Numbered from the stretch's first letter, positions 1-7,206 are shown. The stretch: DNA of 8,085 nt from SHZI01 sp049290495 (GCA_049290495.1 JBATNV010000153.1:1-8085), one strand, 5' to 3'. Notes: generated by a model from the sequence alone, not told the origin. Made by a program: numbers and translations.

Positions 1-453
1 ATGACGCAGCGGGCGCTGGGGGGATGTGGCAGGGGGTATGTCGTAACCGCGGCCCAGCGTGAATCTGCGGTACTTTTTGCCGCGTGATGCCAGAAGCGCA
101 GTCGGAGCTGCCTGCGCAACGAGCACATCAGGCTGGAGCTGCTCGAAGAGGCTTTCCCATGCGCCGATCAGGGTGGCGAGGGTGGAGGCGTCGTTGTAAC
201 CGCAGTGCAACAGATCGTCGCTGTACAACAGCACGGGCGGCGGAGCTTCTCCCGGCTGCGGTTTGCCCGGCGACCTGTAGGGTGCCTGTACGACCTTGAA
301 GTCGGTGGAACCGCCAAATTGTGACATCGCAGCGGGATTGCGCAGCGCGAGATCAACGTTTAGGCCGCGCCGTGCGAGCGCCTCGGCGACCGGCAAGATT
401 TGTGTAATGTGGCCGAAGTTACGCCCCATTTCCCAGGCAAACAATACGCGCAT
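1..453 (-). CDS. UGT/MGT-like GT-B glycosyltransferase, N-terminal part (runs off window)
   Basis: The reading frame opens with ATG at 453-451 and stays open to the window edge, giving 151 codons and no stop. The N-terminus (MRVLFAWEMG, then NFGHITQILPVAEALARRG) is the first beta strand, glycine-rich loop and helix of GT-B glycosyltransferases related to the UDP-glucuronosyltransferase/macrolide glycosyltransferase group. The segment QPDVLVAQAAPTALLASRG (about residues 107-125) fits the second conserved part of that N-terminal acceptor domain. The C-terminal nucleotide-sugar domain lies outside the window, so donor and acceptor cannot be named. An AGGA at 464-461, overlapping the hisE stop codon, sits 7 nt before the ATG. 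The gene starts 9 nt after hisE, so it is probably co-transcribed with the his genes. No known role in histidine synthesis is implied. It has no visible signal peptide and is probably cytoplasmic. Confidence 0.8.
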   Translation of the reverse strand, partial: MRVLFAWEMGRNFGHITQILPVAEALARRGLNVDLALRNPAAMSQFGGSTDFKVVQAPYRSPGKPQPGEAPPPVLLYSDDLLHCGYNDASTLATLIGAWESLFEQLQPDVLVAQAAPTALLASRGKKYRRFTLGRGYDIPPATSPQRPLRH

Positions 454-462
454 GCGAAAGTC

Positions 463-756
463 CTATCGGTGACGCCTCTCAAGCTCGGTGACGACATCAG
501 CCAGGCCTGTTTCACGTGAGTTCAGCAGTACGAGCATGTGATAGAGCAGATCGGCTGCTTCCGAGATCACCTTCGCACGGTCGTCGGTAACGCTGGCCAG
601 AGCAAGTTCCACACCTTCCTCGCCGACCTTCTGCGCAATGCGCGAGGGACCGGCCCTGAACAGTTTCGCCGTGTAGCTGGTTTCGCTGCGCTCAGCCTTG
701 CGTGCGGCGATCACCTGCTCAAGCTGCAGCAGAAATCCGATGTCGGGGGAACTCAT
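463..756 (-). CDS. hisE: Phosphoribosyl-ATP pyrophosphatase, stand-alone HisE
   Basis: HisE hydrolyses phosphoribosyl-ATP to phosphoribosyl-AMP and pyrophosphate, the second step of histidine synthesis, in the cytoplasm. The 97-aa protein is an all-alpha NTP pyrophosphatase. The acidic metal-binding pattern is visible as KVGEEGVE (residues 43-50) followed by SEAADLLYH (65-73), with SYTAKLF (27-33) before it. The length matches single-domain HisE; the HisI cyclohydrolase domain fused to it in enteric bacteria is absent. Its ATG overlaps the hisF stop (ATGA at 756-753), and a GAGG at 767-764 lies 7 nt upstream. The stop TAG (465-463) is followed 9 nt later by the glycosyltransferase. Identity is clear; what is odd is the lack of a neighbouring hisI. 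Confidence 0.96.
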   Translation of the reverse strand: MSSPDIGFLLQLEQVIAARKAERSETSYTAKLFRAGPSRIAQKVGEEGVELALASVTDDRAKVISEAADLLYHMLVLLNSRETGLADVVTELERRHR

Positions 757-1520
757 GGTCGTACCTCAATGCCTTCGCTACGCAGATAAGTCTTGAGCGT
801 CTGGATGTTGATCGCGCCGCTGTGAAAGACGCTGGCGGCGAGTGCACCGTCAACACCAGCCTGAACGAACACATCGCGGAAGTGTTCCGGCGTTCCCGCG
901 CCACCCGAGGCGATCAGCGGCACGGTGGCTGCCGCGCGCATTACTTTCAGCTGGGCCAGATCATAGCCACGCCGCACGCCGTCCTGGTTCATGCAATTAA
1001 GGACGATTTCACCGGCGCCGCGGCGCTGGGCCTCGATGATCCAGTCTTCGGTCCTGAGCCCCGCCGCGCGCGTCTTGTCCGGGTCGCCGGTGAACTGATA
1101 GACGTGCCAGTCGCCGTCTTCCTCACGGCTGTCGATGCCGACCACCACGCACTGCGTGCCGAAGCGTCGCGCGAGCTCGGTGATCAGTCCCGGGTCAGTC
1201 AGTGCAGGTGTGTTGATCGAGATCTTGTCGGCACCAAAGTTCAGTACTTCCTCCGCATCGCGGATGCTGCGGATACCACCGGCCACGCAGAAGGGAATGT
1301 CGAGGACCTCAGCGACGCGGTGGATCCAGCGCCGGTCGACGCTGCGTCCTTCCGGGCTGGCAGTGATGTCGTAAAAGACCAGCTCGTCCGCGCCTTCATC
1401 GCGATAGCGGGCAGCAAGTTCCAGGATGTCGCCGACCACGCGGTGATCGCGAAACTGGACACCTTTGACGACGTGTCCGTCGCGGACATCGAGGCAGGGA
1501 ATTATGCGTCGTGCGAGAAT
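753..1520 (-). CDS. hisF: Imidazole glycerol phosphate synthase cyclase subunit HisF, apparent ATT start
   Basis: HisF is the (beta/alpha)8 cyclase subunit that joins PRFAR with ammonia delivered by HisH, giving imidazole-glycerol phosphate and AICAR. The first in-frame standard start is GTG at 1439. Using it would lose 27 residues, including the first strand and catalytic Asp11. Upstream, the frame encodes LARRIIPCLDVRDGHVVKG, the canonical N-terminus, preceded by an ATT codon (1520-1518) exactly where other HisF proteins carry Met1. With ATT as codon 1, the catalytic aspartates are Asp11 (PCLDV) and Asp130 (VVGID), matching family numbering, and the protein has 255 residues. GAGGAG at 1534-1529 lies 8 nt before ATT. 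An in-frame TGA at 1535-1533 closes the frame above. The gene overlaps hisA by 19 nt and hisE by 4 nt. Function is certain. The ATT start is inferred; a sequencing error (ATG read as ATT) is the alternative. Confidence 0.95.
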   Translation of the reverse strand: MLARRIIPCLDVRDGHVVKGVQFRDHRVVGDILELAARYRDEGADELVFYDITASPEGRSVDRRWIHRVAEVLDIPFCVAGGIRSIRDAEEVLNFGADKISINTPALTDPGLITELARRFGTQCVVVGIDSREEDGDWHVYQFTGDPDKTRAAGLRTEDWIIEAQRRGAGEIVLNCMNQDGVRRGYDLAQLKVMRAAATVPLIASGGAGTPEHFRDVFVQAGVDGALAASVFHSGAINIQTLKTYLRSEGIEVRP

Positions 1521-2242
1521 TTCCGGATCTCCTCAAGTGTCAGGCGTCCGTCCAGCAGCGCCTTACCCGTGACCGCGGCGGACACGCCGGTCTGTTGCAG
1601 CGCCTGCAGGTCAGCCAGCGAACTGACGCCGCCCGATGCGATAACTTGCGCACCGGGAAAGCGTCGCGAGCACTCTGCATACAGATCGATATTCGGGCCA
1701 CCCAGGGTGCCGTCGCGGGCAATATCCGTACACAGAAAGTGAATCCCGCCGTTTGCCGTGAACTGTGCAAGCAGGGTCCACAGGCTGAGACCGCTGTCGT
1801 GCACCCAGCCGCGGGTCAGGATCTGCGGATCACCGGACTCGGGTACGCGCACGTCGAAGGCAAAAACCACGTGTTCGGCACCGAGATCACCAAGCAAGGC
1901 CAGTGCAGTTTCCGGTTTCTCGGCCGCGATTGAACCGAGCACGACGCGCGTGGCGCCAGCGTCGCGCAATTGCTGTGCGCGCTGCAAATCACGGATGCCA
2001 CCGCCGGCCTGAACGGCCATGCCTCCGCCAGCAGCCATCGCCTTGATTAGTGGCATATTGGTCGGGCTACCGCTGCGTGCGCCATCCAGGTCGACGACAT
2101 GCAGGCGCCCCATGCCGGCTTCACGATAGGTAGAGGCCAGCTCGACCGGATCCTGCGTGTAACCGGAGACCTTGTTGAAGTCGCCCTGGTAGAGACGGAC
2201 GCACTGGCCGTCCAGCAGGTCGATGGCGGGTATCACTTCCAT
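1502..2242 (-). CDS. hisA: ProFAR isomerase HisA
   Basis: HisA is the (beta/alpha)8 enzyme that performs the Amadori rearrangement of ProFAR to PRFAR, feeding the HisH-HisF synthase. It has 246 residues, the usual length. Catalytic aspartates are visible as Asp8 in PAIDLLDG and Asp130 in FAFDVRV. The phosphate-binding signatures QAGGGIRD (78-85) and VIASGGVSS near the C-terminus are intact, as is TDIARDGTLGGPN (172-184). The N-terminus MEVIPAIDLLDG begins at the usual place. An ATG at 2242-2240 follows the hisH stop by 9 nt, with GAGG (2253-2250) 7 nt upstream and partly inside that stop. Its last 19 nt overlap the apparent start of hisF. The fold is shared with HisF, but the motifs and the adjacent true hisF separate the two. 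Confidence 0.97.
   Translation of the reverse strand: MEVIPAIDLLDGQCVRLYQGDFNKVSGYTQDPVELASTYREAGMGRLHVVDLDGARSGSPTNMPLIKAMAAGGGMAVQAGGGIRDLQRAQQLRDAGATRVVLGSIAAEKPETALALLGDLGAEHVVFAFDVRVPESGDPQILTRGWVHDSGLSLWTLLAQFTANGGIHFLCTDIARDGTLGGPNIDLYAECSRRFPGAQVIASGGVSSLADLQALQQTGVSAAVTGKALLDGRLTLEEIRKFSHDA
1518..1534 (-). promoter_or_regulatory. hisF ribosome binding site and ATT start codon
   Basis: On the minus strand GAGGAG (1534-1529) is followed by an 8-nt spacer and ATT (1520-1518). This is the strongest Shine-Dalgarno match in the operon and lies inside the hisA coding region. It sits directly after the in-frame stop at 1535-1533, so no upstream start is possible. The site decides the hisF start: no ATG, GTG or TTG occurs in frame until codon 28. 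Confidence 0.7.
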
Positions 2243-2251
2243 GTGCAGGCC

Positions 2252-2860
2252 TCAGCAGCGGCTCAGAAAGTTGTCGAGAATCCGGGCGCCGAGCGGCCCT
2301 GATCGTTCCGGATGAAACTGGGCGGCGTAAAAATTGTCCCGCCCTGCGACCGCCGTAAACGGCCAGCCGTAGTCGGTCGTGGCGATCGTGTGGTCAGATA
2401 CATCAGCGGCATAGCTGTGTACGAAGTAGAAATAGCTGTCCTCAGGAATACCGTCGAGCAGTGGCGACTGACGTCTGCGCCTGATCTGGTTCCAGCCCAT
2501 ATGCGGGATAGGCCGGTCAGGCGCCGGTGCAAAGCGGCGGACGCGACCGGGCAGGATGCCCAGGCAGGCGACATCGTCCTCTTCAGACGATTCAAACAGC
2601 AGTTGCAGACCGAGGCAGATGCCGAGTACCGGCTGCCTGAGTTCCGGGATCAGCAAGTCCAGACCGGCTCTCTGCAGTCGCTCCATTGCGGCCCGCGCTG
2701 CGCCGACGCCCGGCAGGATTACATGTGAGGCGGCGCGGATCGTCGCTGGATCGCTGCTCAACGCGCCGGTGTAGCCAAGGCGTTGCAGGGCAAGATTCAG
2801 CGAGGCGATATTCGCTCCACCGCCATCGACGATGACGACCTCGCGGGACCCAGTGCTCAC
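2252..2860 (-). CDS. hisH: Imidazole glycerol phosphate synthase glutaminase subunit HisH (GTG start)
   Basis: HisH is the class I glutamine amidotransferase that releases ammonia from glutamine and channels it into HisF. The 202-aa protein shows the oxyanion segment LPGVGAA (49-55), the nucleophile Cys82 in GICLGLQLLF, and the His183/Glu185 pair in QFHPERSG. The N-terminal strand reads VVIVDGGGANIASL rather than the more common IDYGxGN type; as I recall, Xanthomonadales-type HisH proteins have similar sequences. Translation starts at GTG (2860-2858), which overlaps the hisB TGA as GTGA, so it is probably translationally coupled to hisB. Its partner HisF is encoded two genes downstream, with hisA between, the common HAF order. 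Confidence 0.96.
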   Translation of the reverse strand: MSTGSREVVIVDGGGANIASLNLALQRLGYTGALSSDPATIRAASHVILPGVGAARAAMERLQRAGLDLLIPELRQPVLGICLGLQLLFESSEEDDVACLGILPGRVRRFAPAPDRPIPHMGWNQIRRRRQSPLLDGIPEDSYFYFVHSYAADVSDHTIATTDYGWPFTAVAGRDNFYAAQFHPERSGPLGARILDNFLSRC

Positions 2861-3933
2861 AGCGTGCCTTTGGTACTGGGCAGCGACTGGCCGGTTCGTG
2901 CAATGGCCTGACGCAGCGTTCGACCCAGGCCCTTGAAGCAGGCTTCAATCATGTGGTGCGCATTCTCGCCGCGCACCGTGATGTGCAGGTTGGCGCCCAG
3001 GCTATCGGACAGTGAGCGAAAAAAGTGTGGCACGAGTTCAGTCGGTAACTGCCCGACTTCAGAGCGGGGGAACTTGCCCTTGAAAACCAGGCAAGCACGT
3101 CCGGAGAGGTCAAGAGCGACCTGCACCCAGGCTTCGTCCATCGGCAGGACGAAGCCATAGCGCGCGATGCCACGCTTGTCGCCGAGCGCCTGGCGCAGTG
3201 CCGAGCCGAGCGCCAGGGCCACGTCCTCGACCGTGTGGTGTTCATCGATATGCAGATCGCCCTCGCAGCTGAGCGACAGGGCAAAGCCACCGTGCTTGGC
3301 GATCTGTTCGAGCATGTGATCGAAGAACCCGATGCCGGTGTGTACGGAAACAGGCTGTTCGGCATCCAGGTCGACGCTGACCTGAATACGGGTTTCACGG
3401 GTTTCGCGCAGCACGCTCGCGGTACGTGGCTGGTCGAGCAACTCGTGCACGATGCGCGCCCAGCAGTCAGGGTCCGTCGGGTCTATCCGATAGCCAGACA
3501 CGCCGATGTTGCGTGCGAACTCAAGATCCGTATCACGGTCGCCGGCGACAAAGCTGCGTTCGCGATCAAACTTCAGGCTGCGGGCGGCCTCACCCAGAAT
3601 GCCGGGATTCGGCTTGCGGCAGCTGCAACCATCAGCAGGCTTGTGAGGGCAGATAAAGACATGCGCGAACTCAATGCCCTGTGAACGAAACAGCTCGAGC
3701 ACAAAGTCCTGTACGCGGCGAAAATCAGCTTCGGGAAAGCTTGCTGTGCCGAGTCCGTCCTGGTTGGTGACCATCGCGAATTCATAGCCTGAGTCGCGCA
3801 GTCGCAGTAGTGCCGGTATCACGCCCGGCACGAGCGCGACCTTTTCAAGCTGATCGACCTGCTCGTCCGCCGGCTCGAGAATCAGGGTGCCGTCCCTGTC
3901 CAGAAAAGCGATTTTGCCTGCCGTTGCCATCAT
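2857..3933 (-). CDS. hisB: Bifunctional histidinol-phosphatase / imidazoleglycerol-phosphate dehydratase HisB
   Basis: The protein (358 aa) fuses two enzymes. Residues 1 to about 165 form a HAD phosphatase for histidinol phosphate: FLDRDGT has Asp12 and Asp14, VTNQDGLGT follows, a zinc site is formed by Cys95, His97, Cys103 and Cys105, and GDRDTDLEFA is the distal HAD motif. From about 170 to the end is imidazoleglycerol-phosphate dehydratase, with metal ligands in FFDHMLEQIAKHGGF (203-217), HHTVED (232-237), ENAHHMIE (323-330) and the C-terminal STKGTL. This two-domain form is typical of enteric bacteria and Xanthomonadales; many other bacteria have only the dehydratase. Two adjacent ATG codons are possible starts. 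The first (3933) overlaps the hisC stop as ATGA. The second (3930) is better spaced from the upstream GAGG. The choice changes one residue only. The stop overlaps the hisH GTG. Confidence 0.97.
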   Translation of the reverse strand: MMATAGKIAFLDRDGTLILEPADEQVDQLEKVALVPGVIPALLRLRDSGYEFAMVTNQDGLGTASFPEADFRRVQDFVLELFRSQGIEFAHVFICPHKPADGCSCRKPNPGILGEAARSLKFDRERSFVAGDRDTDLEFARNIGVSGYRIDPTDPDCWARIVHELLDQPRTASVLRETRETRIQVSVDLDAEQPVSVHTGIGFFDHMLEQIAKHGGFALSLSCEGDLHIDEHHTVEDVALALGSALRQALGDKRGIARYGFVLPMDEAWVQVALDLSGRACLVFKGKFPRSEVGQLPTELVPHFFRSLSDSLGANLHITVRGENAHHMIEACFKGLGRTLRQAIARTGQSLPSTKGTL

Positions 3934-4988
3934 GACCTCAGGGCTTTCAGGAGTTGCTCATTGTCGGCGGGTGAGCCGACTGTGATACGTATGCAGTTCG
4001 GCAGCATCGGATCCCAGCCAAAGTCGCGCAGCAGGATCTTGCCAGCCTGCGCCCTGGCCGAGAGGGTAGATCCCGGCGTGGTTTCGATAAGCAGAAAGTT
4101 GGCGTCACTGGGCCAGACCCTCAGCACATCCGGCAGCTGTATCAGCTCATCGGCCAGCTGCTTGCGTTCCGCGATGATGATCTGGCGGCGAGTGGCGAGT
4201 TCGGTCTGTGCCTCGGCGCTGAGGCAGCGGAGCACGGCGTCCTGGCTGGCGGTCGGGAAGCAGTAGGGCGGCAATATGCGACCGATCAGCTCAATGAGTG
4301 GCGCGCGGCCAATCAGTGAACCGCAGCGGATGCCGGCCAGGCTCAGCGACTTGGACAGGGTGCGCAGCACCACGATGTTGTCATGACGCGCCAGCAGCTC
4401 GTGCATGGGATCGGCGGCGGCAAACTCGATATATGCACCGTCGAGCACCACGACGCCGCGGCCAGCGAGAGCTGTGGCGAGCCGGTCGATATCGCTGTCG
4501 GGAGTGCGGTTGCCGGTCGGGTTATTCGGTGAGCACACAAAGACGAGTTTGCTGTGATCCGTCCACCGTGCGCAGATCCCCTCTACAGGCAGGGTGTAGC
4601 CGTATTCCCGGTTGAGCGGAATCTGCCGGATGCCGGCACCCTGTACCTGTGCGTAGAACTCGTACATGCCGAAGGTCGGTGGGCAGATGATGATCTCGTC
4701 GTGGCCCGCGCGGCAGAAACTGCGAATCAGCAGGTCGATGGCTTCGCTCGATCCCCGCGTTACCAGCAGTCCGTCTGCCGGAACGCCATAGTGTGCGGCA
4801 AGCTTCGTCGTCAGCTCTGCAGGACGCGGATCCGGATAACGATTCAGGCCGTCACGGCTTTCATCGCCGGGGGGGCGCCAGGGCGTCTCGTTGGCATTGA
4901 GCCGGATAAAACCACCGACGTAGTCGGCAGGCTTGTAGGGCTTCAACCTGGAGATTTCGGGGCGCAGCAATTTGAGCGTGGCGCTCAT
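3930..4988 (-). CDS. hisC: Histidinol-phosphate aminotransferase HisC
   Basis: HisC is a PLP-dependent fold-type I aminotransferase that converts imidazole-acetol phosphate and glutamate to histidinol phosphate. With the ATG at 4988-4986 the protein has 352 residues, normal for the family. The substrate-entry segment LNANETPW (30-37), SPNNPTG (153-159), the PLP lysine Lys213 in RTLSKSLSLAGIRCG, and the C-terminal carboxylate-binding arginine in CIRITVG (332-338) are all visible. The PLP-contact motif, usually DEAY, reads DGAY (183-186): the Asp and Tyr are kept and the Glu is replaced by Gly. The frame stays open far upstream into hisD, but ATG 4988 overlaps the hisD stop as ATGA and begins where family members begin. 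There is no strong Shine-Dalgarno, so translational coupling is likely. Its stop overlaps the hisB start. Confidence 0.96.
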   Translation of the reverse strand: MSATLKLLRPEISRLKPYKPADYVGGFIRLNANETPWRPPGDESRDGLNRYPDPRPAELTTKLAAHYGVPADGLLVTRGSSEAIDLLIRSFCRAGHDEIIICPPTFGMYEFYAQVQGAGIRQIPLNREYGYTLPVEGICARWTDHSKLVFVCSPNNPTGNRTPDSDIDRLATALAGRGVVVLDGAYIEFAAADPMHELLARHDNIVVLRTLSKSLSLAGIRCGSLIGRAPLIELIGRILPPYCFPTASQDAVLRCLSAEAQTELATRRQIIIAERKQLADELIQLPDVLRVWPSDANFLLIETTPGSTLSARAQAGKILLRDFGWDPMLPNCIRITVGSPADNEQLLKALRS

Positions 4989-6298
4989 GCGCGCTGCCCG
5001 CTGTCTGTCGGTTCCAGGCGCGCGGCGAGAGCCTGCGCGTGGGCCTCGAGTCCCTCGAGCCTTGCAAGCGTACGTACCGTCGGCGCCAGCGTGCGCAAGC
5101 CCGGCAGCGTGGCCTCCTGCAGCGTCATACGCCGCTGGAAATCCGCCACCGATAAACCGCTGTAGGCGCGTGCATAGCCGTAGGTCGGCAGCACATGGTT
5201 GGTGCCGCTGCAGTAGTCGCCAACCGATTCCGGCGTCCACTCACCGATGAAAACCGAACCGGCTGTGTCTACGCCTGCGGCCAGCGCCCGCGGCTCAGCG
5301 GTCTGCAGGATCAGATGTTCGGGCGCGTAGTCATTCGCTACCGTCACGGCATCCGCCAGCGTTGGCACGATGACGGCGACCGCGTGTGTGAGCGCAGTGC
5401 GGATGGTGTCTCGACGCGGCAGACCGGGCAGCGCACGGTCGATCTCAGCTTGCACGGCACTCACCAGAGCCTGGTCTGTGCAGACCAGCATCACATGAGA
5501 ATCCGGGCCGTGCTCCGCCTGTGAAAGCAGATCGAGTGCGACGTAGCGCGGGTTGGCATCGCGGTCTGCGATGACCATGACCTCCGATGGACCCGCCGGC
5601 ATATCGAGCGCTGCACCGGCCGGGTCAGCAGCAACCAGCGTCTTGGCCGCCGTCACCCAGGCGTTGCCGGGGCCAAAGATCTTCACGACCTTGGGTACCG
5701 TCGCAGTGCCATAAGCCATCGCAGCGATCGCCTGGGCACCGCCAGCCTTGTAGATATCGCGAATGCCGCAGGTCCATGCCGCTGTAACCACGGCAGGATC
5801 GGCGCGGCCATCGGGGCGCGGCGGCGTGCACATGACGCGCACCGGACAGCCGGCGATGCCGGAGGGTACAGCGAGCATGATCGCCGTTGAAGGTAGCGGA
5901 GCGGTACCGGCCGGCACATACAGGCCGACTGAGCGCAATGGCTTGCTGATGCGTTCGCAGATCACGCCTGGCACGGTTTCGACGCGGATGGGCGCTGCGT
6001 GCTGCGCGGCATGAAAGCGCGTGACATTGTCGATTGCCGTGCCGATGGCCTGCTTTTCATCGGCTGAGAGTGCGGCTGCGGCGGCCTTGACCTCATCGGC
6101 ATCAACGCGCAGCGAATCAAGCTTTGCGCCATCGAGTTCTGCTGCCAGGCTGAATAATGCCGCGTCACCTTCGGCACGCACGCGGTCGACAATCTCGCGA
6201 ACGCGGTGGCTGATGCTGTCACCGCGCTGTACGGCCGGACGCTGCAGTACCAGGCTGCGTGCCGCATCGTCCAGTGATGTCCAGTCAACGATACGCAT
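4985..6298 (-). CDS. hisD: Histidinol dehydrogenase HisD
   Basis: HisD is the zinc- and NAD-dependent enzyme that oxidises histidinol to histidine in two steps, the end of the pathway. It has 437 residues. Zinc ligands are Gln260 and His263 (SQAEHGPDS), Asp361 (GDYCSGTNHVLPT) and His420 (EGLEAHAQA). The catalytic pair Glu327-His328 lies in NDYAPEHLIL. All are shifted by one from E. coli numbering. The NAD-binding stretch GLYVPAGTAPLPSTAIML (125-142) and FGPGNAWVTAAK (208-219) are intact. The open frame extends to 6400, but those extra 34 residues are read from the end of hisG and do not resemble HisD. ATG 6298, giving MRIVDWTSL, is the expected start. It lies 5 nt after hisG without a clear Shine-Dalgarno sequence, and it ends in an ATGA overlap with hisC. 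Confidence 0.97.
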   Translation of the reverse strand: MRIVDWTSLDDAARSLVLQRPAVQRGDSISHRVREIVDRVRAEGDAALFSLAAELDGAKLDSLRVDADEVKAAAAALSADEKQAIGTAIDNVTRFHAAQHAAPIRVETVPGVICERISKPLRSVGLYVPAGTAPLPSTAIMLAVPSGIAGCPVRVMCTPPRPDGRADPAVVTAAWTCGIRDIYKAGGAQAIAAMAYGTATVPKVVKIFGPGNAWVTAAKTLVAADPAGAALDMPAGPSEVMVIADRDANPRYVALDLLSQAEHGPDSHVMLVCTDQALVSAVQAEIDRALPGLPRRDTIRTALTHAVAVIVPTLADAVTVANDYAPEHLILQTAEPRALAAGVDTAGSVFIGEWTPESVGDYCSGTNHVLPTYGYARAYSGLSVADFQRRMTLQEATLPGLRTLAPTVRTLARLEGLEAHAQALAARLEPTDSGQRA

Positions 6299-6303
6299 GT
6301 TGT

Positions 6304-7206
6304 TCAGGCGAGCATTTTTTCTACAGGTATGACGAGGATCGAGGTTGCCCCGGCGCTCTTGAGCGCTTCCAGCGTTTCCCAGAACACGTTCTCCCGGCAC
6401 ACGACGTGCACAGCGACCCGGTCATCCAGGCTGTCCAGCGGCAGCACTGTCGGAGACTCCGAGCCGGGCAGCAGAGCCGCGATCTGCGCAAGTGCCGACT
6501 TCGGCGCGTGCATCATGATGTACTTGCTCTCGCGCACCTGCATAACGCCTTCGACACGCTGAAGCAGGCGATTGATCCACTCGGTCTTTTCCGGCGGCAC
6601 GGCCACCGGGGTCTGCAGGATTACCGCATGGCTTTCGAGAATGGTTTCACCCTCGCGAAGCTTGTTGGCAAGCAGAGTGGAACCGGTAGAAACCAGATCG
6701 CAGATCGCTTCAGCGCGACCGAGGCTTGGCGCAATCTCGACCGCGCCGGAAAACTCGACAACGCCGGCATCGATATTATTGCGCTGCAGGTAGTCGCGCA
6801 CGATCGACGGATAACTGGTGGCGATCTTCTTGCCCGCCAGATCGCGGACGTTGCGTAGCGGGCTACCGTCCGGATAGGCGAAGGCGAGCCGGCAGTGCCC
6901 GTAGTCCAGGGAACGGATGATCTGGAAAGGCGTGACCGGGTCCTGTGCGAGGAAGTGCAGGCGTTTCTCTTCGACGATATTGAGACCGGCGATACCCAGA
7001 TCGCAGACATCGTCACGTACCAGGCCGGGGATGTCGTCGTCGCGGACCAGCAGCACATCCACCGGCATGTTTTCGCCAAAGGCGATCAGCTGATCGGGGC
7101 CTCGCGTGTACTTGAGGCCACAGCGCTGCAGCAGATCCAGCGACTGTTCGGTCAGTCGGCCAGATTTCTGGATGGCGATCTTGATACGTGCTGGCTTGTC
7201 AGTCAT
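6304..7206 (-). CDS. hisG: ATP phosphoribosyltransferase HisG, long form
   Basis: HisG condenses ATP with PRPP to phosphoribosyl-ATP, the committed step. At 300 residues it is the long, self-sufficient form that does not need HisZ. The N-terminus KIAIQKSGRLTEQSLDLL (9-26), the PRPP-binding loop ICDLVSTGSTLLANKL (168-183), and a C-terminal regulatory domain from about residue 225 (ESKYIMMHAPKSALAQI, later GATSILVIPVEKML) are visible. In this form that domain binds histidine for feedback inhibition, which I infer applies here. The open frame reaches 7401, but the extra 65 residues come from the regulator gene read in another frame. The ATG at 7206-7204 gives the usual start. AGG at 7213-7211 is 4 nt upstream, a close spacing. 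The gap from the regulator stop is 5 nt, leaving no room for an attenuator or leader peptide. Confidence 0.97.
   Translation of the reverse strand: MTDKPARIKIAIQKSGRLTEQSLDLLQRCGLKYTRGPDQLIAFGENMPVDVLLVRDDDIPGLVRDDVCDLGIAGLNIVEEKRLHFLAQDPVTPFQIIRSLDYGHCRLAFAYPDGSPLRNVRDLAGKKIATSYPSIVRDYLQRNNIDAGVVEFSGAVEIAPSLGRAEAICDLVSTGSTLLANKLREGETILESHAVILQTPVAVPPEKTEWINRLLQRVEGVMQVRESKYIMMHAPKSALAQIAALLPGSESPTVLPLDSLDDRVAVHVVCRENVFWETLEALKSAGATSILVIPVEKMLA

Noticed and set aside
753..1439. hisF starting at GTG 1439.
   Set aside because: It would lose the first 27 residues, including strand beta-1 and catalytic Asp11, while the upstream codons in the same frame encode exactly these conserved residues.
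1502..1535. A programmed -1 frameshift from hisA into hisF giving a HisA-HisF fusion.
   Set aside because: The hisF frame is -1 relative to hisA here, but the GAAATTC around it is not a good slippery heptamer. HisA ends at its normal length, and a strong ribosome binding site fits separate initiation of hisF.
702..1742. A 346-codon plus-strand open frame antisense to hisF and hisA.
   Set aside because: It lies wholly opposite two genes with intact catalytic motifs. Its translation shows no recognisable family, and long antisense frames are expected in GC-rich coding DNA.
3930..5240. hisC starting upstream inside hisD (436 aa).
   Set aside because: The 84 extra residues are out-of-frame hisD. 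The ATG at 4988 overlaps the hisD stop and yields the usual 352-aa protein.
4985..6400. hisD starting at 6400 with 34 extra residues.
   Set aside because: The extra part is read from the end of hisG, does not look like HisD, and the ATG at 6298 gives the family N-terminus and E. coli-like numbering.
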